Below are positions 24,833 to 33,460 of a stretch of 64,000 nt of DNA, one piece after another. Position 1 is the first letter of the stretch. Every line of letters starts with the position of its first letter. The stretch comes from Stutzerimonas stutzeri (GTDB lineage Bacteria; Pseudomonadota; Gammaproteobacteria; Pseudomonadales; Pseudomonadaceae). The stretch is taken from NCBI RefSeq assembly GCF_009789555.1, contig NZ_CP046903.1, positions 124,001-188,000 of the forward strand. Reading direction: 5' to 3'. The notes below the pieces were generated by a model. The model was not told where the DNA came from and searched no databases. It saw only the letters and a program-made list of their open reading frames with translations. A program made the translations under genes and the position numbers.

Positions 24833-24958
24833 AGCGTAATCCTCAGCTATCTATCGGAAGGGCCGAGCCATGAGCGGCCCAGCCAGGTAGCCACCAGCGC
24901 ACATCGGCGCTGAGGCAGCGGGCGATTAGGCCATGACGGCCGTCTTCGCCCCGACGGA

Positions 24959-26050
24959 TCACTTGTAGCGTTCAAGCCAGTGGGCATAGGGAGCCGGCAA
25001 GGTCCAGGACGCACGCTCTACGCCCAGCTCTTGGGCGGCAAGATAGGACCAATTTGGATTGGCCAGATGTGCTCGCCCAATCATCGCCAAGTCCAGCTGA
25101 CCGCTCTTGACCGCTTCTTCGGCAACGCTTGGCGTGCCGAAGCCCCATGCCGAAGCCACTGGTATCCCCGCCTCACGCTTCACGCGCTGGGCAACTTCGC
25201 CCATGAAGCCAGGCGCCCAGGGAATGTTGGTTTCAGCGATGGTGAAACCAATGCTGACGCTCAGCAGATCCAGGCCACCATCTTTGAAGCGACGTGTCAG
25301 TTCGATAGCCTCGGTCAGCGTCTGTTCGTCCCGGCCGTCGTATTCGATAACCCCTAGACGAGCGGTTAGCGGCAGGTGCTCCGGCCAAACCTCACGAACA
25401 GCCGCCAGCGTTTCAAGCAGGAAGCGGCTACGGTTGTCGAAACTGCCGCCGTAGGCGTCATCGCGATGGTTGGAGTGTTCGGAAAGGAACGACTGGGCCA
25501 GATAACCATGGGCGAAATGCAGCTCCAGCCACTCGAAGCCAGCGTCACGCGCACGGCGAGCGGCTGCGACGAAATCCTCACGCACACGGGCAATGTCTTC
25601 CAGCGTCATGGCTTGCGGCTGCTTGGCCAGGTGACCGCCAAAAGCTATGGCCGATGGAGCGATGGTCTGCCAGCCACGGGCGTCATCTTCAGCGATGTGG
25701 TCATCGCCTTCCCATGGACGGTTTGCGCTTGCCTTGCGACCGGCGTGGGCGATCTGCAGGCCGGGGACCGAGCCGGCTGCCTTGATCGACTGCACCACCG
25801 GTACGAAGGCCTGGGCCAGCTCATCGTTCCAAATACCCGCACAGCCAGGAGTGATCCGCCCTTCTGGCGCTACAGCGGTTGCTTCGACAATCACCAACCC
25901 CGCCCCGCCACGCGCAAGGGAGGCGTAGTGAACACTGTGCCACTCGTTGATCAGGCCATCGTTTGACGAGTACATGCACATAGGGGGAATCGCAATACGG
26001 TTGCGAAGCGTGACGTCTTTAAGCGTGAAGGGTTGGAACAGCGCAGACAT
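24959..26050 (-). CDS. xenA: Xenobiotic reductase A, OYE family (363 aa)
   Basis: The protein is an FMN-dependent ene-reductase of the YqjM/XenA class that reduces activated C=C bonds, nitro compounds and quinones. Family features: IPPMCMYSSNDGLINEWH (active-site Cys about 25), VEATAVAPEGRITPGCAG (about 55), WLELHFAHGYLAQSFLSEHSN (His pair about 177-180) and GRDEQT (about 230). The length of 363 and the C-terminal YAHWLERYK match P. putida XenA closely. It is divergent from the ArsR regulator at 26,119, with an operator-like repeat between them. Confidence 0.93.
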   Translation of the reverse strand: MSALFQPFTLKDVTLRNRIAIPPMCMYSSNDGLINEWHSVHYASLARGGAGLVIVEATAVAPEGRITPGCAGIWNDELAQAFVPVVQSIKAAGSVPGLQIAHAGRKASANRPWEGDDHIAEDDARGWQTIAPSAIAFGGHLAKQPQAMTLEDIARVREDFVAAARRARDAGFEWLELHFAHGYLAQSFLSEHSNHRDDAYGGSFDNRSRFLLETLAAVREVWPEHLPLTARLGVIEYDGRDEQTLTEAIELTRRFKDGGLDLLSVSIGFTIAETNIPWAPGFMGEVAQRVKREAGIPVASAWGFGTPSVAEEAVKSGQLDLAMIGRAHLANPNWSYLAAQELGVERASWTLPAPYAHWLERYK

Positions 26051-26080
26051 TGGTTTCTCCGAGGGTTGTCTATTACGTTA

Positions 26081-26101
26081 ATTCGATAGTATTCGAACTA
26101 T
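26081..26101 (+). promoter_or_regulatory. ArsR-type operator candidate between xenA and arsR
   Basis: ATTCGATAGT followed at once by ATTCGAACTA, with overlapping inverted repeats ATAGT/ACTAT and TTCGA/TCGAA. It lies in the 68-bp divergent promoter region, so one repressor could control both genes. Confidence 0.5.
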
Positions 26102-26118
26102 GGAGATAGAGCAAACCC

Positions 26119-26436
26119 GTGTATGCTTCGTTCATGCGCCCCTACAAACACCCTCCCGTCACTGAATTCGTCCTCGAGCGTCTGCTATACGCCTTGAGCG
26201 ATCCTGTGCGCCTGGAGATCGTCCGACGCCTTGCCGAACTGGGCGAAGCCAGCTGTGGCGAATTGGACGGTGGCCGACCAAAGTCCACCATGTCCCATCA
26301 CTTCAGGGTGCTGCGAGATGCCGGGTTGGTCCAAACCCAAACCATCGGCACGACCCATATGAACTCGTTGCGCAGGGATGATTTGAACAATCGATTTCCT
26401 GGTTTGCTCGAGACGATCTTATCTCAGCGCGGCTAA
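26119..26436 (+). CDS. ArsR-family regulator divergent from xenA (105 aa)
   Basis: A winged helix-turn-helix: LERLLYALSDPVRLEIVRRLAELGEASCGEL followed by the recognition helix KSTMSHHFRVLRDAGLVQ and a wing ending TTHMNSLR. There is no CxC metal-binding motif of ArsR proper; the single Cys (SCGEL) could react with electrophiles. Such regulators repress neighbouring OYE reductases, which fits the divergent layout. An internal Met (FMRPYKHPP) could be the real start, trimming five residues. Confidence 0.85.
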   Translation: MYASFMRPYKHPPVTEFVLERLLYALSDPVRLEIVRRLAELGEASCGELDGGRPKSTMSHHFRVLRDAGLVQTQTIGTTHMNSLRRDDLNNRFPGLLETILSQRG

Positions 26437-26523
26437 GGCTGGCTTGAGAGTCAATTCATCGAGGAAGACGCTGAAGACGGCCTGCTTCGAAACCCTGGGC
26501 TCCAGTGAGCTCAGGGACTACCT

Positions 26524-26773
26524 CGCCGCTGACTGCGGAAGCATGACTAGTCCCGACGTAAACGCCTTCACCGACGACCTGTTCGCCTCCAGTCAGCCAG
26601 CTAATTCGGAGAAGGTGATGGCCGTGCTTGATTCGATCAACGCCAAATGGGGACGGGGAACGTTGCGACCTGGTGTGGTACCAGCAGCCCCCGCCTGGAG
26701 CATGCGTCGCGAGCTGATGAGCCAGAGTTTCACGACGCGAGTAGATCAATTGTGGCGGGTATCCGCGCGGTAG
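26524..26773 (+). pseudogene. umuC/rulB, degenerate 3' end
   Basis: The frame from about 26,540 reads FTDDLFASSQPANSEKV, then AVLDSINAKWGRGTL and MRRELMSQSFTTRVDQLWRV, which is the C-terminal signature of the Y-family polymerase UmuC/RulB. The rest of the gene (about 330 residues) is missing. rulB is a known landing site for integrative elements in Pseudomonas, so this fragment likely records an earlier insertion or deletion before the DNA was picked up by element A. Confidence 0.7.
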
Positions 26774-26984
26774 CCGGCATCGCGCGCCTGCTGTGCTGCT
26801 TCTCCTGGAAGGGAAAGGGCCTGGCTGCGGTAATGGATTGCTGATCCGGGCCGTGCTTGTGCCCCTCTACGCACCCGAGCTTGCAATAGATGATCCGTCT
26901 CCAAGGCGGTATGCGATCTTACCCATGCCTTGGGTTATTTGGGGTTCAGGAGATGCTGAAACCAACTAAACCGAGGAGCTAGCC

Positions 26985-27446
26985 ATGAACCTGTTTACGC
27001 ACATTGCCAATCTCATCACCTCTGTCGTCCGGCCAGAAAAAGCGGCATTCACCACGGTCATCTATCCCAGCCAGGGAAAAGCGGTCGTGGTGCATGACGG
27101 CCTTGGTATTCGCCAGGAACGTTGGTGGTATCAGGTCGATTCGCTGGAAGATGGGGACACGAGTACGTCGTTCGACAGCATCCTGCAGGATCACACTAAC
27201 TGGGCTGATTCATTTGACCCGGTAGGCCAGACCCAAGCCGAGGATACTTTCTCAGCTTTCTCATCGACCCACTTCGAACCCATGGAAACCTTCTGGCTCA
27301 ATCCCGCCAACGGAATGCCCATGCTCGACAGCTGTTTCGATGTCATGGGTAACGCATTCGGCACGGACACGATGACTGACAGCCTGTCGTTTGATCACGG
27401 CATAAGCAGCTTCGGAGACAGTTTTTCGTCCTTCGGTTTCGACTAA
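26985..27446 (+). CDS. Hypothetical protein with Ser/Phe/Asp-rich tail (153 aa)
   Basis: No family recognised. The N-terminal third (MNLFTHIANLITSVVRPEKAA ... GIRQERWWYQVDSLEDGD) looks folded; the C-terminal end is repetitive and acidic (SSFGDSFSSFGFD). GAGGAGC precedes the ATG with good spacing. The next gene follows 35 bp later with its own GAGGAG, so the two form a pair. Codon use is typical of Pseudomonas. Confidence 0.5.
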   Translation: MNLFTHIANLITSVVRPEKAAFTTVIYPSQGKAVVVHDGLGIRQERWWYQVDSLEDGDTSTSFDSILQDHTNWADSFDPVGQTQAEDTFSAFSSTHFEPMETFWLNPANGMPMLDSCFDVMGNAFGTDTMTDSLSFDHGISSFGDSFSSFGFD

Positions 27447-27481
27447 CGGGCAGTCGCCACAGCACTCAGAGGAGTTTGATC

Positions 27482-27889
27482 ATGTCGCCACTTGCACTGG
27501 TTGTTAGCTTCATCCTCACATTCGCCATCGGAATTTCCTGGCTGGCCCTGACCCTCGACGCACGCATTGGGCGCAGCAGGCTCGTCCGGCAGATTCCATT
27601 GCCACTGGACGTCCCAGCTTCTGGCTATCGTCACAATCCACAATCCCGACTCCGACCAGTATTGGCGGTAACAGGCTGCATGCTGCTACTTCTTTCCGGA
27701 ATGAGTGCCGCCATCCTCGGCAGACTGGCCACCATGCAACCGGCAGAAGCGGCAGCGGTGTTCTTCGCTTATCCGCTGCTGAAAAGCCTCTGGGGGCAAA
27801 TCGTGGGCGTGGGGCCAATCGTCTGCGTCGTCATGGCCGTACCCGGAACCTACTGCATCTGTTTCGGGCTCAGGAGCGACAAACGGTGA
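27482..27889 (+). CDS. Hypothetical membrane protein (135 aa)
   Basis: Three hydrophobic segments: residues 3-25 (LALVVSFILTFAIGISWLAL), 60-85 (VLAVTGCMLLLLSGMSAAIL) and 105-130 (IVGVGPIVCVVMAVPGTYCICF). A basic loop (DARIGRSRLVRQ) follows the first. The ATG at 27482 is preferred over an upstream TTG because GGAGT lies seven bases ahead of it. Probably co-expressed with the preceding 153-residue gene. Function unknown. Confidence 0.5.
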   Translation: MSPLALVVSFILTFAIGISWLALTLDARIGRSRLVRQIPLPLDVPASGYRHNPQSRLRPVLAVTGCMLLLLSGMSAAILGRLATMQPAEAAAVFFAYPLLKSLWGQIVGVGPIVCVVMAVPGTYCICFGLRSDKR

Positions 27890-27895
27890 AGCTAC

Positions 27896-27996
27896 CGTTG
27901 CCGTTTGACCTCCACTGCGGCAACAGGCTCATGCTCGAGATGGCGTTAACTTCCAAAATCACCGTCGCGTTGCCAACGGACCTCCGCTACGGCAAC
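27896..27996 (+). repeat. Two 29-bp repeats with GTTGCC/GGCAAC arms
   Basis: Copies at 27896 and 27968 share CGTTGCC, GACCTCC and CGGCAAC at the same spacing, and each can fold on its own arms. They lie upstream of a truncated serine recombinase gene and could be recombination subsites (res-like) or paired regulatory hairpins. Confidence 0.5.
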
Positions 27997-28175
27997 GACT
28001 CCGGCCCATCGCAGACCAAAAAGTAATCAATCTACGCTAGCGTTTTTAGAGGTATGCCTCAACTGATACGGAAAAGGCGCGGCAGATTCGTCCTTGCCGC
28101 TCTATAACTAACACCCAAACTGTAACGATATTTCTGCAACGCCCAAATTGAAACAGCACGCATAGGGATCAAGAA

Positions 28176-28496
28176 ATGTTTGTCCGTGCCTACCTTCGGG
28201 CCTCTACTGCCGAACAAGACGCTGCCCGAGCCCGTTCCGTCCTGGAGGAGTTTGCTGCCGATCATGGCAAGGCCATTGCCGCGCAATACATTGAGAACGC
28301 ATCTGGTACTCGTGCTGATCGCCCCGAGTTGGTGCGCCTGCTGGCCGATTCCCACCCGGGGGATGTACTGCTGGTGGAATCTATCGACCGACTGTCCCGC
28401 CTGCCGGCTGAAGACTGGTCGAAGCTCAAGGCCGCCATCGACGGAAAAGGGCTGCGAATCGTGGCTCTAGATCTCCCAACCAGCCACCAAAGCATG
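28176..28496 (+). pseudogene. Serine recombinase (resolvase/invertase), truncated
   Basis: The first 107 residues are the N-terminal catalytic domain: FVRAYLRASTAEQDAARA (catalytic Ser about 10), ASGTRADRPELVRLLADS (about 43) and VESIDRLSRLPAEDW (about 67), ending at IVALDLPTSHQSM. The DNA-binding C-terminus is missing because IS3-type sequence begins at about 28,497; the frame runs on into it to 28,538. A full resolvase is near 190 residues. Confidence 0.82.
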
Positions 28497-29160
28497 GGAA
28501 TGTCAGGCCGCTCAACAGTGGCGTTTTTGTACGCATGAGAACCTGGCTGCTTACTGATCAAACCCTGCTCCTTCATCAGGCCCCTGACCTTGAAGCGACC
28601 TACTTTGACGCCCTCATCCTTGAGCATGGCAACGATACTGCGGCTGCCAGCTGAACTACGGCTTTGACTGAAAAGTTCGCTAATACGGCTGCGTAAACCC
28701 ACCCGCCGAACATCAATGCGACGGCGCCGAGCCATATGGGCGTAGTAACAGGAACGAGGCAGTTCAAACACTGAACACAGCAGTTGAACTGGGTAGCGTG
28801 CTGCTAACTGCCGAATCGACTTCAACGTCTGCGCCCGTGCTCCTCGGCCATCAAGAGCGCAGTGGCCTCCTTTAAGATTTTCTTCTCAAGCTCCAGCCGG
28901 TTGATGCGGGCTTGAAGCTCCTGAATAGTCTGCTGCTCAGGCGTAAGCGCTTTGGCTGTGGGGGTGATGCCACCGCGCTCCAACTGCAACTGGTTGACCC
29001 AGCGCCGCAGTGCGGTCTCACCTACATCAAGGGATTTGGCTGCCTCAGGACAGCTGTAACCCTGGTCGAGCACTAGACTGGCTGCTTCGCGCTTAAACTC
29101 GGGGGTGAAAGTACGTCGTTGTCTGCTCATCGAACACCTCTGAATGGCGAGCATTCTCGC
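28497..29160 (-). mobile_element. IS3-family insertion sequence remnant
   Basis: OrfA is complete from 29,130 to 28,822 (102 aa, MSRQRRTFTPEFKREAASLV, with a Leu-rich C-terminal coiled coil LQARINRLELEKKILKEA). OrfB starts in the -1 frame at 28,825 and is cut after HAYKNATVERPDIP at 28,497, so the whole DDE integrase core is lost. The overlap of orfA and orfB is the usual frameshift arrangement. The broken end abuts the resolvase remnant, which suggests a deletion between the two. No terminal repeats were confirmed. Confidence 0.8.
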
Positions 29161-29392
29161 CCTAAAAGGGTGTCCAGGATTAGTAGACCACTACACGTAG
29201 CCATATTCCTTCTATGGCGTTCAACTGTCTAAGTTCGTCACGAGCTGCAAATTCAAGGGCCGCCACGCGCGGGCGACGGCATCACCACTCGTCTGGTCAT
29301 AGCTCGATTTGTGGAACATACGTTCGTAGATCTAAACAGATATCTCGTAAGCAGACGAAACCACCTCATCGTCGCTTGAACGGGAGAGTCTA

Positions 29393-30532
29393 ATGAAAGC
29401 CATCGTTTACAACGGGCCACGCGACGTCAGCGTGCAAAATGTCCCAGACGCCAAGATCGTAAAACCTACCGACGCCGTAGTGCGCATCACCACTACCAAT
29501 ATCTGCGGCTCTGACCTGCACATGTACGAGGGCCGCACCTCGATGGAGACGGGACGTGTTTTCGGTCACGAGAACCTCGGGGAAGTCATCGAAGTCGGCG
29601 CCGGCGTAGATCGCATCAAGGTAGGTGATCGCGTCTGTTTGCCATTTAATATCGGCTGCGGTTTCTGCGAAAACTGCGAAAAAGGTTTGACCGGTTTCTG
29701 CCTCACGGCCAACCCCGGCAGTGCTGGTGCTGCTTACGGGTTTGCCGATATGGGCTCATACCAGGGTGGTCAAGCAGAACTGCTGCGTGTGCCATATGCG
29801 GACTTCAATTGCCTGGTGCTGCCAGAGGATGCGCAAGAGAAAGAAAACGACTACGTCATGCTGTCAGACATATTCCCCACCGGATGGCATGCCACTGAAC
29901 TGGCTGGCCTGATGCCGGGTGAAAGCATCGCCATTTACGGTGCAGGGCCAGTGGGCCTGATGGCAGCTCATGCCGCGATGATCAAAGGCGCCTCGCAAGT
30001 GTTCGTGGTCGACAACCATCCGGATCGATTGAAATTGGCCGCGCAGATGGGGGCCACGCCAATCAACTCCCTGGAGAAAGAGGCGGTTGATCAGATCCTC
30101 AACCTGACTCACGGCAAAGGCACTGATCGAGGTTGTGAGTGTGTGGGGTACCAGTGCTGTGACAATCACGGCCATGAGGCCAATCACCTGACGATGAACA
30201 ACCTGGTAGCTTCCACCAAGGCCACGGGTGGCATCGGCGTCGTCGGGGTGTTTGTTCCTCAGGATCCGGGCGCGAAAAATGAACTGGCGAAGGAAGGCAA
30301 AATGGCCTTCGATTTCGGCGCGTTCTGGTTCAAGGGCCAGCAGATACGCACCGGGCAAGCCAACGTCAAAGCCTATAACCGCAGGCTTGCGGAGCTGATC
30401 CATCACGACCGCGCCAAGCCTTCGCAGATCATCTCTCACAGCCTGAAATTGGCGGAAGGGCCCGATGCGTACAAGCATTTCGATGCGCGAGATGAGGGTT
30501 GGACAAAGGTCATTCTGAAGCCGGCAGCCTGA
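29393..30532 (+). CDS. Glutathione-independent formaldehyde dehydrogenase-like (379 aa)
   Basis: A zinc- and NAD-dependent medium-chain dehydrogenase. Features: TTTNICGSDLHMYEGR (catalytic Cys about 39), FGHENLGEVIEVG (about 61), structural zinc cysteines CGFCENCEKGLTGFC (about 89-103) and IAIYGAGPVGLMAAHAAM (about 180). The pattern GYQCCDNHGHE and overall length resemble Pseudomonas FdhA. It oxidises formaldehyde without glutathione, complementing the glutathione-dependent enzyme at 48,802, so the element carries two independent routes. Its neighbours on both sides are insertion-sequence remnants, so it looks like a single-gene cargo unit. Confidence 0.85.
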   Translation: MKAIVYNGPRDVSVQNVPDAKIVKPTDAVVRITTTNICGSDLHMYEGRTSMETGRVFGHENLGEVIEVGAGVDRIKVGDRVCLPFNIGCGFCENCEKGLTGFCLTANPGSAGAAYGFADMGSYQGGQAELLRVPYADFNCLVLPEDAQEKENDYVMLSDIFPTGWHATELAGLMPGESIAIYGAGPVGLMAAHAAMIKGASQVFVVDNHPDRLKLAAQMGATPINSLEKEAVDQILNLTHGKGTDRGCECVGYQCCDNHGHEANHLTMNNLVASTKATGGIGVVGVFVPQDPGAKNELAKEGKMAFDFGAFWFKGQQIRTGQANVKAYNRRLAELIHHDRAKPSQIISHSLKLAEGPDAYKHFDARDEGWTKVILKPAA

Positions 30533-30654
30533 TCGAACGGCTGTATGGATCTGACGCCCTGACGATATCGCCGGGCGTCAGCCCAAAGACCCGCCTACTC
30601 GCGCTTACAGTATGGCCGCTATGTATTTACCGACCACATACCACCTGTCGTCCG

Positions 30655-31150
30655 CTCGAAATGCGAGCGCGGTTGTTGCGCAAGATGATCAAGGGAAAAA
30701 TGGTAAGCGTACTGACTTCGATGGTCGACCCGCTGCGCTTTCCGGGTGGGGAGATCGTCGACCTTTACAGTCAACGCTGGGAAATCGAGCTGGGCTATCG
30801 GGCGATCAAGCAGAGACTGCTGGGCGGCGAATATACCCTGAGAAGCAAGACGCCAGAGATGATCGCTCAAGAGCTATGGGGTGTGCTGCTGGGCTACAAC
30901 CTTTTGCGCTACCAGATGGTACTGATGTCCAGGCAGTGTCCCGGTGTGTACCCCTGCGAAATGAGTTTCACTGCCTGCAGTTGGGCCATCTTGGGGTTGC
31001 TGCATGGCACGTCACTGAACCATCCCGGCAACTTGCCAGGATTTCTGAGAGATTTGCAGGCATCAGCCGCTCGATATGTTTTACCCCATCGGCGACCTGA
31101 TCGATGGTTCCCACGCGCAGTCGTTGGACACGCTGTCAAATCGACACATA
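30655..31150 (+). pseudogene. IS4-family transposase, C-terminal remnant
   Basis: The translation contains SVLTSMVDPLRFPGGEIVDLY and SQRWEIELGYRAIKQRLLGG, the YREK-like signature region of IS4 transposases, then ELWGVLLGYNLLRYQM. The N-terminal two thirds are absent; the fragment begins shortly after the formaldehyde dehydrogenase stop. Probably part of the mosaic that delivered that gene. Confidence 0.75.
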
Positions 31151-31315
31151 GACGGCACCTCGTGCGAATTGAGACTCGCACGGGTCCCCATGTTCATTGG
31201 GGAATCTGCCAGTGATTTACGTTAAATCAATAACCAGGGGTTCACTCGTAGATGAAAGCCCCTCCAGAATGAATGGAGGGGTGGCCTGATCGGAGATAAC
31301 CGCTTCGAGCAGCTT

Positions 31316-31630
31316 TCAAACAAGTGTTTCAGTGACGAAGGGCTTGAGCTGGCCAATGAACGTTTTACCATGTTCGAACCAGGCTTTGCGCACTGCCGAC
31401 TCGATATATCGTTGGTAGTCCTCCGGGCTTTGGAACCAGCATTCGCCAATCGCGTGAACCGGCCCTACATCCAGGTATGGCACATGGGTATCGGCAGGGT
31501 TTTCAGCCACCAACCTAACCTCATATTTAAACAGGCCAGGGATACCCTCACTCATCTGATAGTGACGCAAACATTCCTGGCGGAACATAGGCTTTACCAA
31601 CAAGTAGACAATTCGGATCATCGCGAACAT
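31316..31630 (-). CDS. EthD-type small protein (104 aa)
   Basis: MFAMIRIVYLLVKPMFRQE, HYQMSEGIPGLFKYEVRLV and GECWFQSPEDYQRYIES follow the EthD pattern: a small ferredoxin-like dimer found beside oxidoreductases. Its biochemical role is generally unclear, often as helper for ether or quinone degradation. Hydrophobic N-terminal strand is part of the fold rather than a signal peptide. It is flanked by remnants, so whether it is still expressed is uncertain. Confidence 0.65.
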   Translation of the reverse strand: MFAMIRIVYLLVKPMFRQECLRHYQMSEGIPGLFKYEVRLVAENPADTHVPYLDVGPVHAIGECWFQSPEDYQRYIESAVRKAWFEHGKTFIGQLKPFVTETLV

Positions 31631-31633
31631 TCC

Positions 31634-31884
31634 TTATACATGCGTCTGAGGAGAAGAAGGTTGAAGTGCGGGCGTAGCGTCAACTTCGCTGTCATCCAGA
31701 TCGTCAAGGTGAATACCTTTGTTGTCGGGCAATAGCATCAACGCAATCACGGCAATGGCATACCTGATGCAGCCAGCCTCCATGATGAAAAGCTCAAGGG
31801 AGCTGACTGCATAGGCAACCCTAGCGCGAAGCACGGCGCGCTCCCAGCTGATCCAGAAGTGAGCTGCAAGGGCGTGGAACCATG
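31634..31884 (-). pseudogene. TetR C-terminal remnant fused to unrelated tail
   Basis: Reading inward from 31,884 the frame gives LAAHFWISWERAVLRARVAY and SSLELFI, matching the C-terminal end of the AcuR-like repressor at 21,448 (AAYFWIGWEGAVLRAKL). It then continues into an acidic tail (LPDNKGIHLDDLDDSEVD) that could be the end of a transporter. No start or DNA-binding domain is present. It points to a second, lost acuR-like locus. Confidence 0.5.
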
Positions 31885-31897
31885 CGTACGTGCCGGA

Positions 31898-31945
31898 AGC
31901 GATATTAATATATTGACATATATGAATATCGAGAATAGCCTACCC
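31898..31945 (+). promoter_or_regulatory. AT-rich promoter with inverted repeat upstream of ene-reductase locus
   Basis: TTGACA at about 31,914 is a good -35 element. GATATT (31,901) and AATATC (31,927) form an inverted repeat around it, a plausible operator. GATATC-type repeats also occur upstream of the ArsR gene at 34,583, so that regulator may act here. Confidence 0.4.
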
Positions 31946-31978
31946 ATAACCGCGCTAGAAACCTCAGGAGGTACTCCC

Positions 31979-32185
31979 ATGAAAGATTCCAGCGATACCC
32001 GTCCGAATCACCTTCCCGACAGCAGCTACGGCCTGTTTATTGACAACCAATGAGTTTCGGACGAATACGGTGAAGCCCTCGACATTATCAACCCCGCCAA
32101 CGGAAAAATTCTCACCAACATCCCAACGCCACAGCTGCCGACGTCGCCCGCGCGGTGCAGGGCGCACAGCGCGCCTTCGTGACCT
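31979..32185 (+). pseudogene. Aldehyde dehydrogenase, dead N-terminal fragment
   Basis: ATG is preceded by AGGAGG. The translation MKDSSDTRPNHLPDSSYGLF-IDNQ hits TGA where Trp is expected, then resumes VSDEYGEALDIINPANGK. One missing base near 32,125 shifts to NATAADVARAVQGAQRAF. This is the start of an aldehyde dehydrogenase (about 480 aa normally) with one stop, one frameshift and most of the gene deleted, directly ahead of an ene-reductase. Confidence 0.75.
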
Positions 32186-32269
32186 GCACCGCTCGGACTC
32201 TTCAGACCTCGTTGATCCATGTTTTTTCGACCTACGACATCGAATATTTCAGATATGCAGGTAAGCAAA

Positions 32270-33394
32270 ATGACACAATCAGAACTTTTCAAAACGACTC
32301 AGCTGGGCCCATACACCCTCAAGAACCGTATCGTTCTGCCGCCACTGACGCGTTCGCGCAGCTCCCAACCCGGCAATATTGCGAACGACCTAATGGCCAC
32401 ATATTACCGTCAGCGCAGCGGTGCTGGCTTCATGGTGACCGAGGGCACACAGATCGAACCCCGAGGACAGGGTTATGCCTGGACACCTGGCATTCATAGC
32501 CCGGAACAGATACAAGGCTGGCGTAAGGTCACCGACGCTGTTCACGCCGAAGGGGGGGTGATCTTTGCTCAACTTTGGCATGTGGGCCGCGTGTCGCACA
32601 CATCGCTGCAACCCGGTGGTGAAGCGCCCGTCGCGCCATCAGCCATCCGCGCGGACAACGTCAAGGTGTTCATCGAAACTGGCCCCGGCACGGGTACACT
32701 GGCCGACCCTTCGACCCCACGAGCCCTGTCCACCAAGGAGGTAAAGGAACTGGTTGAGCTCTACGCCCAAGCAGCCCGAAATGCTTTGGACGCAGGTTTT
32801 GACGGGGTGGAGCTTCACTGCGCGAACGGGTACCTGGTAAACCAGTTCATTTCGGCTCATACCAACCAGCGTGATGATGAATATGGCGGTTCGCTGCAGA
32901 ACCGTCTTCGCTTCCTGCGCGAAATCACCCTCGCTGTTGCTGGTGTGGTCGGCAAGGAGCGCGTTGGCGTTCGCTTCGCCCCGCTGTTCGCGACCACAGA
33001 CGAAGACCGCGTCTACCTTGGTCTGGTCGAAGAAGATCCTCATCAAACCTACATCGAGGCAGTGAAGATCCTCGAGGAAGTGGGCATTGCCTACCTGTCG
33101 CTCGCCGAAGCCGATTGGGAAAACGCACCCGAGCTGCCTGAGACGTTCCGGGAAGCTGTTCGTAAGACATTCAGCGGCAAGATTATCTATGCCGGCAAGT
33201 ACACCGCTGAACGAGGAAATCGCGTGATAAAAGCTGGCTGGGGCGATCTGATCGCTTTTGGCCGCCCCTTCATTGCGAACCCCGACCTGCCCGCTCGTAT
33301 CGCCAACAACTGGCCGCTTAACCCAGTTGATCCAAGCACCATGTACGGCGGTACCGATAAGGGCTACACCGACTACCCGACTTACAAATCCTAA
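32270..33394 (+). CDS. Old Yellow Enzyme, NemA/XenB-type ene-reductase (374 aa)
   Basis: FMN-dependent reductase: LGPYTLKNRIVLPPLTRSRS (about 12-30), VTEGTQIEPRGQGYAWTPG (about 60), FAQLWHVGRVSH (about 100), LHCANGYLVNQFISAHTNQRDDEYGGS (His/Asn pair about 182-185) and IAFGRPFIANPDL near the end. It belongs to the classical NemA/XenB class, different from XenA at 24,959. The ATG at 32270 fits the family N-terminus (MTQSELFKTTQLG). NemA-like enzymes reduce N-ethylmaleimide, methylglyoxal, nitrate esters and other electrophiles. The following LLM oxidoreductase gene is 66 bp downstream. Confidence 0.92.
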   Translation: MTQSELFKTTQLGPYTLKNRIVLPPLTRSRSSQPGNIANDLMATYYRQRSGAGFMVTEGTQIEPRGQGYAWTPGIHSPEQIQGWRKVTDAVHAEGGVIFAQLWHVGRVSHTSLQPGGEAPVAPSAIRADNVKVFIETGPGTGTLADPSTPRALSTKEVKELVELYAQAARNALDAGFDGVELHCANGYLVNQFISAHTNQRDDEYGGSLQNRLRFLREITLAVAGVVGKERVGVRFAPLFATTDEDRVYLGLVEEDPHQTYIEAVKILEEVGIAYLSLAEADWENAPELPETFREAVRKTFSGKIIYAGKYTAERGNRVIKAGWGDLIAFGRPFIANPDLPARIANNWPLNPVDPSTMYGGTDKGYTDYPTYKS

Positions 33395-33460
33395 ACGCTC
33401 AATGCCACGCCCCATAACTCAGGGGCGTGGCTCAGCGATTGTTGACCGAGGAAGTTAAGC

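Noticed and set aside
27896..27996. Repeats read as integron attC sites
   Set aside because: Arms GTTGCC/GGCAAC do not fit the attC consensus (GTTRRRY/RYYYAAC with the paired inner boxes), and no integron integrase is near.
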